DNA of 64,000 nucleotides, from contig NC_066588.1 in NCBI RefSeq assembly GCF_905475345.1, forward strand, positions 7,079,501 to 7,143,500. Direction: 5' to 3'. Under the pieces are notes generated by a model, which saw only the letters and a list, made by a program, of their open reading frames with translations, was not told the DNA's origin and did not search any database. Made by a program: the position numbers and the translations under genes. Positions 1 to 15,440 of this stretch are shown here, in pieces. This DNA is from Vespula vulgaris. Its lineage: Eukaryota > Arthropoda > Insecta > Hymenoptera > Vespidae. Every line of letters begins with the position of its first letter. Position 1 is the stretch's first letter.

Positions 1-820
1 TTTCTCAAAAACCCTTACTATTATTGTTCGATCGAAATAAAAGTTTGTATAACTACTCTTTATGATCCGACAGAGAGTTTGGGTTATTTAACTTGCCGAA
101 AATTCAGACTACTTAAGTATAACACGACATATGGTCTGAAATAATGCAAATGCTTGGTATATTACTTCGAAAGAAAGAAATACAAAAATATTTTTTTATA
201 CCTTATCTGTCCGTCATGTTTGATGGTTGGAATATACTCGTATAAGAATATTTTAAATGAGGGTAAGTAAATCGTATGAAGTCAAGAGCGAAAGTGGACG
301 GAGTGGCGTGCTGAGTGGTAACACGCTGTTGGAATTTGAGCTAGGATGGTTATGAGATAGCATGGAAATACCAGAGAAGTTCACTCAGCCATTCCGAGGT
401 CATACCATTCTGCTAAATTGTGCGAAGCATTTCTCTGTTTCGTTATCCATGATCCGTCAGCCATAGCTCGACATTGCCATGGCTTATCACGGTTACGAAT
501 AAACGCTCGATTTCGATTCCATACAGCTTAATGTTACCACCCCGACTTCCATCAGAAATACACGTTCCATATGCAATACGATTCTTTTCAATCTAACTGA
601 TTTTTTATTTTTGAAGAGGAAGATCAAAAAAGAGAAAATGCATTTCATTGTTGCAATTATTTTTAATCGAGTGACATAATAAGGCCAATGAGATTAAATT
701 GAAAAAACTAAACCTATCTGAAATTTTATTTCAATATGTCTAAAGCATTTTACTTCACTGCCAAGAACTATCGCCAGACGGTACAATAAAACTATTGCGA
801 AAAAACTCTCTTTTTCACTG

Positions 821-822
<2 letters not shown>

Positions 823-867
<45 letters not shown>
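823..867. repeat. (CT)n microsatellite
   Basis: An almost perfect CT dinucleotide run of about 45 bases, seen directly. Confidence 0.95.
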
Positions 868-868
<1 letters not shown>

Positions 869-2064
869 ATTTTTATCTTTCTTTTTCTATCTCTCTTCTA
901 TCCGTTGTTCTCTATGTAGGAACTAAAAGAGAAATTTTCTCTTGAATTTTTTGGCCGATTTTCAGCCGAATGCTTCTAATTCCTTTTTTTTCGAAAATCT
1001 ATGTAATTCAAAGCATCCATTGGAATGTAAAACGGTGGATAGCCTCGAGGTTGAAATCTTAATGGTACGTTTGACCGGATATGATTAGAAAACGTGATAT
1101 TAAGATATAATCCATAGTCGGCGTGTTATCGTGCGAGGGAGGTACTCAAATCGTCGGAATAATTCCGTGCCAATGTGAATGAATAATACTCGAGGAGGAT
1201 TGAAAGAATGTCAAGGACGTCATGGTGAAATATATGTACTCTTTGTGCTAATATAAAAGAGGAATGGAATCTGGTCCACGATTGAAACAAACTGGCTTCT
1301 TTGGCACACGTTGGTCTCTTTTTTATTCAACGTCCTTATCGATTCTCTTTTATTTTTAGACGTTTCATTGCCATTAAAATTTTTCGTCTGTGCAAACATT
1401 TATATCTTATTTTATCAACGTTAAAGTAACGCCCCGTTAATTTAGCAAACGTTCCTTTGAACGAGCTCTATTACGTATAAGCGACGTCCGATCTTCGATG
1501 TAATTAAAACGAACTCATAAAAAGAAAGAAAAAAAGAAAAAGGAAGGTAGTTAAGGGAAAAAAATACATCTTACGGATTTTTCTTTTCAAAGATTGCTAT
1601 TTATCTTAAGACCTAAAAAAACCCTTCTACGGGAAGATTTTCTTTTCTTTCGATCCACTCATTCAACGATCCTGAACGTGGTCGTAGTCGTAATCATGAT
1701 CGTAGTCGTAGTCGAGAGCTTGATGAATATTATACATCCGAAAGTTATGGTCGAATCAATATGAAACTGCCGAAAATGGGGCAAAAGATAATGGCGTAAC
1801 ATAGCGCGTGGCTGCATTTTGCATACATGCATTCGTTTGAAAAAAGGGTGAAAGGTGAAACACGTTGGCCGAGAAAAAGAAAGAAGAAGAAATAGGTGAT
1901 GAAGGTGAAAGAAAGAGAAAGAAAGGTAGAGAGTGAACACGAAGAAAGAAGGAAGGATGGTCAAAGGGAAGGGACGGGGAGGAAAAAAGAGAAGAGGATT
2001 TAAACCGCAAACGTAGGAGAAATCGATAGTCTCGCTTTTGCGAGCTGCCAACGAAAGTAGCAGA

Positions 2065-2066
<2 letters not shown>

Positions 2067-2139
<73 letters not shown>

Positions 2140-2148
2140 TTCTCTCTA
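2067..2148. repeat. (CT)n microsatellite, interrupted
   Basis: About 80 bases of CT repeats with a few single-base interruptions (TTT, TAT). The interruptions suggest an older tract than the perfect one at 823. Confidence 0.95.
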
Positions 2149-2782
2149 GTAAATCCAGTAATTTTTCGAGAGCATTAGCCGAATTTTAAGACCTCTCGTT
2201 AGCATCAGCTTATGGACAACGAGTAGCCCTAGGCTACTTGAATTAATTTACATGCAACGACACTCCGGACGACCCTAACGGTATTAAATGCATACGGAAT
2301 ACGCTATGTTACGAGAATCTCTCGCACTGATGACGATCACCATTGTATGCATTTCAGATGCGATTAAATCGTTGATGATACGCTGTTATGTAAATGCTTG
2401 TACCACATAAATCACGATCGCGTATCATTGATCATTTGCTTTTGGCTTATGAAGAGAAAAAGAGATCGGAAGAGTTAGAGTAATGGCGATTCTGATAATC
2501 ATTTACATATAGAATGAACATTGAATAGTAGAAAAGTGTTTTGAACGCAAACCTGCAAATCCATTAGGTACGAACAGGTAGATAGGTAATAAAAAAACTT
2601 GAACAAGAGAGAGAAAGAGTCACTTTATACCTAATTAAATCACATGTTATGCATTCTGAGATTTCTAACAAACAATGGTCCATTTCCGAAATTCGAAGCT
2701 CTGCCTTCGAATCGTATCGAAACTCGCCAGTCGCATTCTGTTTGAATATTCTGGTGCTTGCGTATCGATAACTCGATAACTG

Positions 2783-2783
<1 letters not shown>

Positions 2784-2826
<43 letters not shown>
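2784..2826. repeat. (CT)n microsatellite
   Basis: About 42 bases of uninterrupted CT. Read on the minus strand it yields Arg-Glu repeats in two overlapping frames, which are artefacts. Confidence 0.95.
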
Positions 2827-2828
<2 letters not shown>

Positions 2829-3774
2829 CTTTGTTTCTACATCTGTGATTGTATATAAAGAGTTTACACATGTAGACATGTATATAAAACAAAATTAGCA
2901 TTAAAATGTATATCTCTTTGTGGGATTAATCCAATCAATATTTAATCTTCGCTCTTGCAAAGTAACTTTCTCGCAGATTTTGCACTTTTTTTTTACATGA
3001 AAAGTGGATTGTGTAAAATAACAGAGAGATTTCACTGAATCGCAAGAATTTTCTCTTTTACGTTTCTTTTCTATTTTATTTGGTATGTGCCTATGTATTT
3101 TTATTTTTTTGTATTTTTATCTTTTCTCTTTTTATTTCTTTTTCTTTGTCTTTTTCATCACTGCGCAAAAATGTAATAACGGTTGAAGAACACACGTGTT
3201 CCAGATTTTTTAAACAAACGTTACGTACGTCACGACACATTACACGGAATCCCGCATGATAATCCTACGCATTTCGCACATAACATTATACTTCGAATAT
3301 AGTATTTAATATCATCTATACATTCACATAAATCGTTCATATAATTTATGATTATATTTCATTATCGTAACGTCTGAATAAATGTCCGATTAAAATTCGT
3401 TTTGTTATCAAGATCAAACAGAATATCGTTTTAACTATTTCAAGCTGCTTAATTAAAGGCCTCTAAATATAACAAGCTTATATCTGGGACATACGAGAAC
3501 AACGAAGGTATTTTCTGTATTTCGTTCGACATTTTGTTTTACAATTATTTTTCTTTTTCGTTCTATTTCAACTAAAGATATTTTTTCAATTACATTTTTG
3601 TAACAGGAAAATTGGAAAATTTACGTTTAAGCATGATGAAATGCAACAACGAGTACGCATAGTAATTGTATGTTAATAGACTTCTGTACTATTTAAAAAA
3701 GAAAGATTTCATTCGAAAACCGTAACTTATATTAGAGCTGAGCTTATGTGTGTTCTAACTTATTATAAGTCTAA

Positions 3775-3813
3775 AAGAGAGAGAGAGAGAGAGGGAGAGA
3801 GAGAGAGAGAGAA
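3775..3813. repeat. (GA)n microsatellite
   Basis: GA dinucleotide run of about 38 bases with one GGG interruption. Confidence 0.9.
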
Positions 3814-4854
3814 GGAAGAGAGAACAAACACAGTAGAAGAATAATGGATCTGCAAGTTATTCCTTACTGTATATACCCTAGAGTATACTTAAGAATATAC
3901 ATATATATATAGATTATACGTATACAATATATTTGTATATACGTAATATATACGTATATATGTAAGTCGACACAAATACGAATAATAGCTCAAAACTGCA
4001 TTATTCATATATTTAGGTATCACGTATATACATACCATTTATATAGCGCACAATGAAATATTTCGTATGCGTGTCACGTATTATCAAATCGTTTTTAGTC
4101 GAGCGCTGACTGGAAATTCGGATATAGTATAATACATAAAAGAAAAAGAGGCACAAAAACAGCCCATTCAATGTATATTTTTCGTGAAACAGCGAATTTC
4201 AACTTTTTCTGAATTTCCACTTCTGCATTTTAGGATTGTTTCTAAGAGACAACGGGAATATTGTCTTACGAATTTTCCTATTATCGTTCTTATAGTACGA
4301 GCTTATCTATTTTTAAGTCATGACGAAAGAAAGGAAAAACATTGATTTTTTTTTGTAAACAGTTCTTTTTTGCAAAATGTCAATGAATCTTTTACGAACG
4401 TATTCAATGTTATCAACTTTTCATTCGTTTCTATCGATTTCAATAAATTTTATTACAAGCTTCGATCCTGTAATCATTTCGAAACCATGTAAAAATCCTT
4501 TTTTCGATCAAATCTAACGGTGCCATATACGATCCAGAAATCATATTACGAATTGAAAATACGTGTCCGAAAGGGATGAAAGACTCGATTATAGTACGGA
4601 ACGAGATCGTTTTAAGGTTCTTCTTTACCACTTTATAATCTGACACCAGCTGTACGTGTCGAATGAAAAGAACGAAAAAAGAAAGATGGACGGATGGTTG
4701 AACGAAGCGTTTGAAAACTATTGGAGAGATCTTGCAACGTAGAAGAAAAGTATGTATGTATACATATACGCGTTTTCAAGACAAAAATTGGATTTGATTC
4801 GAGAAACGAAAGATTCCACGACGCGGAAGAATTACCTTGAAAAAAGAAATACTA

Positions 4855-4856
<2 letters not shown>

Positions 4857-4909
<53 letters not shown>

Positions 4910-4914
4910 TATAT
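4857..4914. repeat. (AT)n-(AC)n compound microsatellite
   Basis: About 42 bases of alternating AT pass directly into a short AC run. (AT)n of this length can extrude a cruciform. Confidence 0.95.
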
Positions 4915-7900
4915 TGTTACGTACATAATAAACATGTAACAAAAAGTTTATCTGTGCTGAAATTCACATTGAATCATAAATCTCTTTTTCCCACGGTACG
5001 TAAATTCGTAAAAGAATCCATCTGTTAAATCATTCAAAGGTTTTTATCTATTTTCAACGGTTGTTAAGATATCTCTACCTATTTACGTTCGATACTCTTT
5101 TTCTATGGATGCATCTACTTTCTTTGTTCATGGAGATAACATCGAGGACGGCCTTTTCAACGCGTTCTTGCTCGTGGAATAATGCGTAAGTACGCACGTA
5201 CATACATATCGTATAGGGCTTGAACTTTGACCGAGAGGAAGGAGGAGGAAGTGAGAGGGAAATGGTCCATTGTTCGTTGCACTACGATGCAGGTACCTGC
5301 TATGTCGAATGTACATATACCTATATACATATACATATATATGTGTGTGTGTGTATATATGTATATATCTATGTATGAATTAGAAGTGAACGCATGTATG
5401 TGTGTACGTTGGTCGTCTTTCTTTGTTGAAATAACGTAAAGCTTTGTTTGCTCTGGGACCTATGACAATGAACGAACGAGAAGCTCATAATCAACTTCAT
5501 TTACACGACCAACTCGGCACTTCGTAGCTCACGATTTCTCTTGCTTATCGGTATACACCAAGCAATTATCGATGTCTAACACGTTGATGATCGAATTAAA
5601 ACAGTCCTAACTAATCGATTTATACGAATAAATTTAAGAGCCACTTGAGACAGTTCGAGTTTAACGATATCGAATAGGTCCTGGGTATATGGCTTACATA
5701 AGCTTTCCGTTTCTTTCTTTTTTCGCATTTAAAATGTAGTTTGTTCATTTCTTTCTTTTAAAGTTGTTTCAGAAAACCTCGTTCCTCTGGGTGGTCTAAG
5801 TGACAAAGCTTTTGCGATATTTACCAATCTATTTCTCTTTAAAGTCTAGATACGTGGTCACTTTAACACCTCCTTTTCTTCAAAAGCTGTTTCCTTTGTT
5901 TCTTGGATACTACAATTTGTCCGAAGGGTTCTTCCTTTTATTGGATTTCTGTGATTTCTTCTTCCTCTTTATTGCAATTTTTTTACTTTTCTGATCTACA
6001 ATACTCGTTACTGATTTATTTAATTATTATGTAATTTTTCATTTTATTATAAAGTTTTTATGTTCGACGATAGATAATGCATTTGTAGGTGTAAAAAAAT
6101 TAAAGAATGTCAAGTAGTCTTTTTAGTTCTCTGAAAGTGAATAAAATTGAAGAATCTCTTCAAGGAGAGCCTTAGAATGTTTTGTCAGCGTTATTTTCAA
6201 CAACTCGTATCGAAGCATCGTGCCAATTTTACAGAGAATAATATGCTTCTTTCAGTTAAGTTTTTCAAGTTGAGTTTTACAGTGATAGTATTACACTGTC
6301 TAATGACACATGAATAAACGATAAGACGCGAGAAGGTCGAATATTAAGTTTAAAAAATTTTTCTATTTATAGTCCACAAGTGAGAGTACTTGTGACGGTA
6401 CACTGTATGCATCGATGAATCAAAAGAATATTGACTAGTTTTCCATTTAAAAAGTTTTCAAAATCTTGTAAAAGTTTCACGATCAGAACATAAAAAAGTA
6501 CAGTGTTAACGGTTCTCTTGAATTTCCTTTATTATAACTAAACGTCACAGTATAAAAACTTTGTATGGCACATGGAATCTCGAAAAAAAAAACTTATGAA
6601 AAATCCTTTTCATTTGACAATACGTTTGCTTTAATACAGTACCGTAGCTAATGAATGATCACGACTATATCTCATTTAACGAAACTTTTAAAAGTCTGAC
6701 ATAATTCAACATGAAAATGTTTCCAAAGTCATCCAGGAATTAGTTTCGAACGATACGCGAAAGCATTGAAACGGTTAACCGCTTTAGCAAGAAAAGAATA
6801 TCGTCCGTATAAAACAATCTAATTTCTTGCTATCTCTTTACCCAGAATTCAGATATCAGATTTCACATTTCTAGCAGACACTTACGGTCAATTTCACAAG
6901 TTCACTTAAATTCTTAATATCTAAATTCAAGATTGCGCGTATTCCAACATTAATTCTCAAGGAAAACTCGTAACACGGTGTAATCTTGGCGAGAACAAAT
7001 GGAAACCTTAGCGCGAATAGAGCTCTGATTTTATCTTACGAGCATTTTACATAGATTCGTGACAACTAAAAAAGTAAAGCGAAACACATTTAGATTATCT
7101 ATAGTATTCTTCGTTGGACGTGAACAGGATGATTTATAAGCGGTCTCCTGTAATACTGCAATTCTTTCTATCGCTTGTATTTTCTATTATTTGTCTACTT
7201 TTCAAGGTAATCAAATATACTCGGTTTCTCTAAGTAATGAATCATCAAGTGATAGTACTTTGTAAATTATAAATATCTCTGTAAATGTTTCTGTAGCAAT
7301 TTCTCACTCCGCTTAAAAAAGGAAGATCTCGTTGAAGTAAGTACTTGGTGAAACACTTATCTCCCTTTCTGTCTTTTTTTCTTATTCTCCCCCTTCATCC
7401 ACCTATTTCTATCTCTCTTTGCAAGGTGAGAGCAAATAACAAAAGCGACGTAGTCCGAAGGAAATCACATTGATAGTCACCTCAGCGGTTTCACAAAGTA
7501 CCAACGCTGTTCCTCCGCATGGAATATCGATGAGTATGCATTGGCAAGACCAGAAGGCACCACGAAGGACGATACGAACTTCAAAGGATCTCTTATTTAT
7601 CCACCCTTCTACATCCTTCTGCTCTTTTTAGATCAAGCGTAACCGATGATATGGAAAACGGTTGAAGGTATACAGGAAGAGAAGGATTAAACGATGAGGA
7701 AGAACATCTATTTGTTATAGTATAAAATACACTTTTTTTTATTAAATATGAATATTAATCATCGGACATGATTTATTACATCGTTACGACAGTATTCGTT
7801 CGACTTGAAAATAAAGTGTCTGTAATCTTGTTGAACGAAATTATCATAAAATTCATTTTTATTATAATTATATTAATAATATATGATAACGAGTAACTAC

Positions 7901-9445
7901 CGATAATTAATTTACAAACACCGATATTTACCTATAATTTACAAACGTCCGATATATATTTCGTAGATTTGGAATGAAATGCCTCAAAGAAGAAATTATA
8001 GTATCGTGAGCCAAACCATCTCTATTTTATAGCTAATAATTGCAATGTAAACAAATAAACTTATCAAAAAGAGAAAATATAAAGAAATGTTTTCTTATGG
8101 TTAATAGTTAAGAACGGTTTAAGGGATGAAAGGAGTAGAAATTAAGATAATCTCCTTTTATGTATAATCGATTGATGCTTCCAACGGATGAGAACAGTTC
8201 CCTACGGCTTCCGTGAATGTACTTATACTTGTTATAACCTCTTGATATCATGCGTATCCTCTAACATATATTGCAAAAGACGTCCTCTTTGTGAGATATC
8301 CTAGTGACTTTCGAAGGGGTTGATAATCTTATCAGAGATCATCTTGATTTCTCCTTTGTAATTTCTTAATGGTTTCGAACGTTGATATCTTCCCTAATGA
8401 CCTCTTATAATTAAGTTGGAATCGCATTGAACAATTCATGATGATTAATTCGACGATTAAAATCCTTCCAAAAAGGGCAATAATTTTGAGTTAATCGACT
8501 CACTTCAACAAGACTCGTTCTATTGTGAAATAATTGGGAAAGATGAGAAATTATGAAATTTGTTCTCGCCTCGAGTAATGTTTCCCATTTCTATAGAAGT
8601 ATTAAAAGACTTAAACTATTTGCAACGAGTACGTTCTAAGTTCCTACTTCGACTATTATAATGGTCATAAAAATGAACGAGCCGTATGACAAACGCAATT
8701 TATAAAACGATTCGAACAGCATCCTTCTATTCTCATAATAAACAACCTTTTGCTAGTATGCTGTACACTGTATACTCATCGACTAAATTCCAGTTGGTTA
8801 GTTGGTACGAACGAGGCACCAACCAACCGGGATTACTAGTTTCTCTTCTATTTTGCGAAATACATTCATGAGAATTCATCGTGATACCAGTAGAAACAAG
8901 AAAGGAGTAAGAAGAGGAGAGAGAGAATTCCTAATCGATGTGTATCGTTTGTATATTCTCTCGACCGTGTTAGAATTTGAGTAGAATAAACGATGTAATA
9001 TTAATTAATCATTTTATCGTGTCTTAATCGATACCTTTCACAAACAATAAACATATTAAACGAAAAATTAAACTTTTCTTTGCTCATCTTCCGTAGATAG
9101 ATTGTTCTTTTGAGAATTATTTGTACGAATGAGCCATATGAATAATAGATATTTCGTCGCAAAATTTCAAGTTAAACAGAATGGAAAAAATGCGAGGTTT
9201 TTCATTGATAAATTTTACGCAACGGCGTGTATCTATTTTGAATGGATAACAGTTGTTTCGATTAAGCGCTACCGAATTCCATAGAATTTTTCAATTTTCC
9301 TTGTACGTAAAATCGAACAACGGGACTCGTTAATCGCATCGACAAGTCCGTGCGATAAAATGTGGGATATTTGATTTTTATATATTACAGAATCGTGGTT
9401 TTCAAGTAACGGTAGAAAAAATCGATAAGTAAAATTAATTGGAGA

Positions 9446-9447
9446 AA

Positions 9448-9480
<33 letters not shown>

Positions 9481-9536
9481 TATATACATATATATATACA
9501 CATATATATACACATATACATATATAAATATATATT
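9446..9536. repeat. ATAC/AT/CATATA low-complexity tract
   Basis: A run of ATAC tetranucleotides followed by AT and ATATAC units, about 90 bases in all. Confidence 0.9.
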
Positions 9537-12500
9537 GGATATGCACTTGTATATTTAAACGAAATTGATTTTACGCGCCCGATGGATCAATCAAATGACT
9601 ACCAAGCTTTATGCTTCATCAAACGTTAGACTGATTTGATCGAAATAGCGAACTCGAAAAATACGTGAATAAGTTCAACGGAATGACGAATATAGAAAAG
9701 TCGTCCCTAAAATCTGCTGACGTATAAATTCAAGTTAATAGAGAGCGTTTCGAGCATTAACGAAGGCGACAATTAAAATAAGAGGAAATTTCTCCTTCTG
9801 GAATCGCGAAAATCTCGAATTTTGGAAACGTCAACGAGAAGAGAATAGCAATAGGAGGCTGGATGAGAACGTACGTATGTAAGTTTAAATGCCTGGTCAT
9901 TATTTATAGACGATGACAACGTTACCAGACAGGTCGAATATACAATCTCAGGATTTCTCTCGTTTATATATTCTCTGCAAAATCGAGACAACAACAAACA
10001 ACAGAAGAAAAGAGAAGGGTACATTCGAATGAACCTAATGATTATGTATATACATATATATATATCTATAATATGTATGTACGTATGTACATATCCATGC
10101 AGTGTGATATGGAAGAATGAAATTTCGCAAATTCATACATGATTCCCTCATCTGGCATCATTGATGATTCCATGCGTTTAACCATGCATTCGAAGCAATG
10201 ACGCTTATTTATCATAATAAACGAGCAAGGTTAATCATTTCATCGTTCTTTCCCGCGAAACATCCATTATCCTGAAATTATCGTATAATTCTTTTACAAA
10301 CGAAACGTGATTAATAATAAAAAAAAAAGGAAAAGTAAAAATAAATGATCACTAGCAATTTGTTCAACTTCGATTACAACTTTGTACGTACATCGTTGAA
10401 CGTAAGTAAAACTCTTATCGATATATGTTATTTAAGGGACTACATCCTTCTAGAGAAAATAGTCGAAATTTTTTTATTCTTTTGAATGATCGGTGGAAAT
10501 GAAAGGATTTCTTTTTTTTACTCAAAAGTACATGTACTCAACCATAAAAAATTATCAAAAAATATTATTAAACAAAATTATGCATAAGGAAAAAAGATAT
10601 TTCTAGGTGGATGTAGACCCTTAAGACATCATATAAAAGTCTCTCGGAGGTACAAGAGAAAATTTTTCTCAAAACCCTCCGGCCCTCATTTCTCACTCTT
10701 TTTTCTCCCATTTCTCTCTCCCTCTTTTCTTCTACTCTATTTCTCTTTTATATACCTGTCTTACTCTGAGAACCATACTCTCGAGCGTATTTTCTCGCAA
10801 GCTACGAAAACACGCGGTTCGAACACTCCTCCACGTCGTTGTTTCCGCAATGCAGACGGACGAACAATATCAATGGTGCGTTGAAAGGAGAAGTGGAACC
10901 GTCCACGAAGACTTTCTCGTTGTTGTGTACGCACGTTATCATGGATTAGAAATGTAAAAAAAAAATGTGTTTCTCCAGGTAGTATGACTCGACAAAACAA
11001 AAACAAACATCGATAAACTTAAAAGCCGACTATATGTAACGACATTTCATTCGACATTCTTATGAATTAACCATGATTTCTTCATTACCATCAACCGAAT
11101 GATAAAGTTTTTTATTTTTCTTTGTTTCTATTTCTTTCGCTTTTTCGTTCTTCTAATTCAAAATATATATATGCAGTGAATAAAATTTTTTTCCAAGTTT
11201 TGATTACTTTCCCGAATGTGGATTCTTTAACGAGCTTCTATACTCTGTTAACAAATTTGTCAGTATAATTATACTCTTTCTCTACGAACGTACTGACAGA
11301 ACTGTAATTTAGTTACTCTGTGCTTTTTCGAATAGTCTGATGTTCGAAATTGCTTTTTGTTCGGGTCAACTAACTATTGATACGAAGTTTAATGTAGTCC
11401 AAGTCTCAGTAGAATAAATTATACGATGGATACACGTAAAAATAAACAGAGTGAGAGAGAAAGAAATAAAGAAAATAGGTAAACAGCGTGTACAATTTTT
11501 TCTTACAGATCTCTCAAAACTAGAAAGCCATAGAAAACTGATATATAAAAAATGATTCGAAATATAAACGAAGAAGAAAGAATAAACGTCGAGTATAGGA
11601 TAGAAGAAGAGAAAAATTATCAAGTTTTACGAGCAAGGTATGGCGGACTTTTAGGAAATAGGGCAATTGAGATCAGTGTGAAATGAAGAGCGCGAATTTC
11701 GGTCTACGAATCTTCGTCGATGTTTCTCGTTCTCTCGTATTCCTCGTAAAATCGAATGACTCATAAAAGCGATACGATTCAAAGCGAAAATCCAAACAAT
11801 GTGGAGCATTGTGACGACTTTTTTTTTCTTAAAGTCAACTTCAATTACGTTCGATTATTCTTTAAAGCTTTGCTATTTTAATCTCTGCGTACTTACTAAA
11901 TACCAAAAAGTAAAAGTTTATGAAAGAATAACTCCATATTCGATTCGATATATTGTACGTCTATAAACAGACAAACGCGTTCGTTAAAAATAATAGATAG
12001 AAGGATAAACATGAATTCATTTTCGATACTTTCGCCATGAATGGATTGAATCAATTCAATATTAATGCATGGTTTATTACATCGACGTCCATCACTTAGT
12101 AATGCGATTAAGAGCAAGCGTAATGAAAGCCAAGTATTTCATTAATGAACTTTCGTTAATATCCTTTTCCACGGGCACACGAATAAATCGATACCATTGT
12201 CAAATATAACCAAAGTTAAGTACTCTGTCAATACATGACTCTATCACGGATAGGATAGGGTCTTTTTTGGACATTATGTACATTAGCCTAAGCTCGCGCG
12301 CTTATGTAATGTATTCTATACTTGCGAAATATTTCGGATAGTATCGTAAAATCGATCAAAGATAAGAGAGAGAGGGAGAGATAGAGAAAAGAGAGAGAAA
12401 GACAAATAGAGAAAATCAAAGTGAATTACCGTAAGAAAAATATCAAGATTAAATTGTCCGACGCGTTATCTAGAGTAAGCTTTGCTTTAAAAATGCTCTA

Positions 12501-13448
12501 AGATTTTTCCGATTAAGAACAGAATCTTTATGGAACGACTTTCAGGAAGTACTTACTTCGAAATAATGCTATAAAAAGGAAGATTGCGATATCAATCCCA
12601 AACAACGGACTATTCGTATGGTTTAGCAAAAGTCAGGAGAATTTCGATATAGCCCAACCATACATAGTGAGTTATAATACTCGAAAGTCTGCGAATGATG
12701 GATTTCCTTGCATCGTCTTAATTCTTTTCACGATCAATTTCACGAGGAAACCTGAAAATTTAACGAAAATCGAATCAAGATCTGTAAGCGGCTTTCTTTT
12801 TACGATTCTCAAGTTATCATCTCGAGTTCCTCTTGAAAGAAAAAGAAAAAGAAAACAGAAAATAAAAATAGAACGAAATATCGATAATGGGATTTAAAAA
12901 ATGTACTCCAATAAGTTTGGTGAGGTAAGTCGATGATGGACTTCTCTGAAACTTCAGAAATCACATGTGTGCATGAAATTGGAGAAGTTTCACGTAGCAA
13001 TTCTTCTATTTACTATCTATCTCTTTTTTTTCAGTTATTCGATCGATTTCTAAGTTCAATGAAAAATTTGATATCATGGAAGATTCGTGAGTGATAGCGT
13101 AGCTTGAACAGCGTAAATACGAGATTACGACACATGTACTCGCACATATTCATTCTATTTTCCGTTTATATCGATCGGTCGCATGAATATGTCTAAACAG
13201 ATTGCAAGGATTACTCAATAAATTTTAATAACATACTACCATCCAACGAACACGTATTAAAGAATTATTCTTTAATTATTCTATATTGCGATATTGTTAA
13301 TTAAATCTCTTGCACGATTCTTCTGTACTCCTAAGAATTTCTCCATGGGGATAAGATTTCGTGTTTAAATCTCATTACGGATTCAATGTACGTTCGTCTT
13401 GATACAAACTTCTAATAGAGTGAAAATGGGTAAGATTAATAGGAAAAA

Positions 13449-13451
<3 letters not shown>

Positions 13452-13501
<50 letters not shown>
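13452..13501. repeat. (GA)n microsatellite
   Basis: About 45 bases of GA dinucleotide, plus-strand purine. Confidence 0.95.
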
Positions 13502-13508
<7 letters not shown>

Positions 13509-15390
13509 AGATTTAGAAAAATTGATCATCGGAGTTAAACTAACGCAAACTATATCCTATCTAGTAACTTGCCTAAAAATATATTCCTAGTACCAAGAGA
13601 AAGCAGCGGCTTGTGTTAGATGGAGCAGAAAGAAAAAAGGAAAGAAAGAAAGGAAGAAATAAAGAAAAAAGGAAAACCCAACTATGTGGGCTTGAGGGCT
13701 TTAAGCTGCGGAAAAGGAATGACGGGCGCGTTGTTTCTTTGACGAGCAATGAAAAAAAATTGTTCTCCATGCAGACATCAAGGTAATTAAGGCTAGCCGT
13801 TCGTTGCATATAATGTTTTCAGAAGACTTAAAATGAAAGGAATATAGGTATGTAGATAGTAATGCCTAAAAGAAAAATCAGTATAAGTTAATTTTCACGA
13901 GTTTACGTAGAAAATGTCGTGGTATTATGGCAGCTCATCAATAAATTTCTCTTTTTTTCTCTCTTTTTCTATCATGAAACCTTATTAATCACGGAAATGA
14001 GAGATTTCGGTGAAAACAGTGACGAGACGTTCTATAAATTGAGAGGAAGATACCTTCGTGTCTCGTGACCTTTTGATTACGATGACTATAAAGTTGAAGA
14101 TAGAAAAAAAAGATATTGAGAAGTAAAATGTTCGTAGGTGTGCATTTTTTCTTTATCGGTCGTTTTATTTTCAGCAGCATCGTCCATTGCGAAGATTCAA
14201 TTTAAAAACTTTTGTTAATTTCTTAATTAAACAAAGTCGATGTAAAATAACGCTTGGAAAAGAAGAAATTAGCGACAAAAAGTGGGGTTTACGTTTCGAG
14301 AAGAAAATAAGAGATAAAAGGAGAAGGAAAATATTTTTCCTTTTCAATCTCTAAATCAGCTATTTAAATCCATTTAACTTTATCCTTCTATTTAAATAAA
14401 TTCCTCAACCTTAACGGTGATTCGATTAGATTTAATACGATAATTGCTAACTAAATAGTAGTTGTTGTTGATCCTATTTATTCATGCTTCCACGACATTA
14501 TTCTGATACGTTAATTCAACTTCACGATTAAGAAGAATGAAAAGCATTCCGAGTGATTCGTCTCGGCGAAGACAACGTTACAGATAAAAGAGGAAAATCT
14601 TGATTTATCTTTAAGTAGAGAGTAAATGACATTAATTACACGGTCGCAAAGTCTTCGGAAATATTAACTCTGAGTTTACTGAAAAGTAAGAGTCTTCTCA
14701 TGCTTCTTCTATTTAATTTTTTATTCTACTTACCATATATCTTTACTTTATTTCTTTCTTTTTTATCTTTATCTTTGATTATGTAAAAAGCATAGCACCA
14801 TACGATAATACCAATCAAATATACGATAATAATATAAATAAATATTAAATTATTTGACAGATTAAAAAATTTATAGCCATCCGTTTTTCTTTCCTTCTCT
14901 TTTTCGTTTTCTTTTACTCATATGATTATTGATCTCGTTTCTTTTGACTTACTGAAAATTCATTTCAAAGAGAAAATAACAGGCCGTCCATTCTTTGATC
15001 TCTCTGCCTTTCTCTCAAACATGACATTAGTGTATTTTAAAGAAAGAAAAAGAAAGGATAATTTGCTAGAAAATAAGAAAGAAACAAAGAAAGAAAGAAA
15101 GGCAGAAGTTCCTTGATTCTGTGAGCATATAACTAGACCGAAAGAACGCTTGTCAACTAGACCGAAAATATAAAAGGAAAAAAGAAAGGATTTTAACACT
15201 ATACCGCTTAGCAACGTAACCTTTTTCTGTAGGAAGCTAGGCGAAGTGAATAAGTACGGTGGAATTAAATTGCAAGGAAACAAGGTAAAAGCTGGAATAC
15301 GAAGGAGTCGTCGACGACGTCGTTGGACTCGAAAATATAAGGTAATGTAATACCATAAGGTAATGTAAATTTTCCAAAGAGAAAAGAGGA

Positions 15391-15392
<2 letters not shown>

Positions 15393-15437
<45 letters not shown>
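15393..15437. repeat. (GA)n microsatellite
   Basis: About 42 bases of GA dinucleotide. Three overlapping minus-strand frames through it (Leu-Ser repeats) are artefacts. Confidence 0.95.

Positions 15438-15440
<3 letters not shown>

Noticed and set aside
300..400. Possible microRNA hairpin (GCTGAGTG with CACTCAGC)
   Set aside because: Only 8 base pairs at the base; the inner sequence does not pair.
8686..8984. Region around GATTCGAAC, considered as a tRNA T-arm
   Set aside because: No matching acceptor stem, anticodon arm or internal promoter boxes could be arranged.
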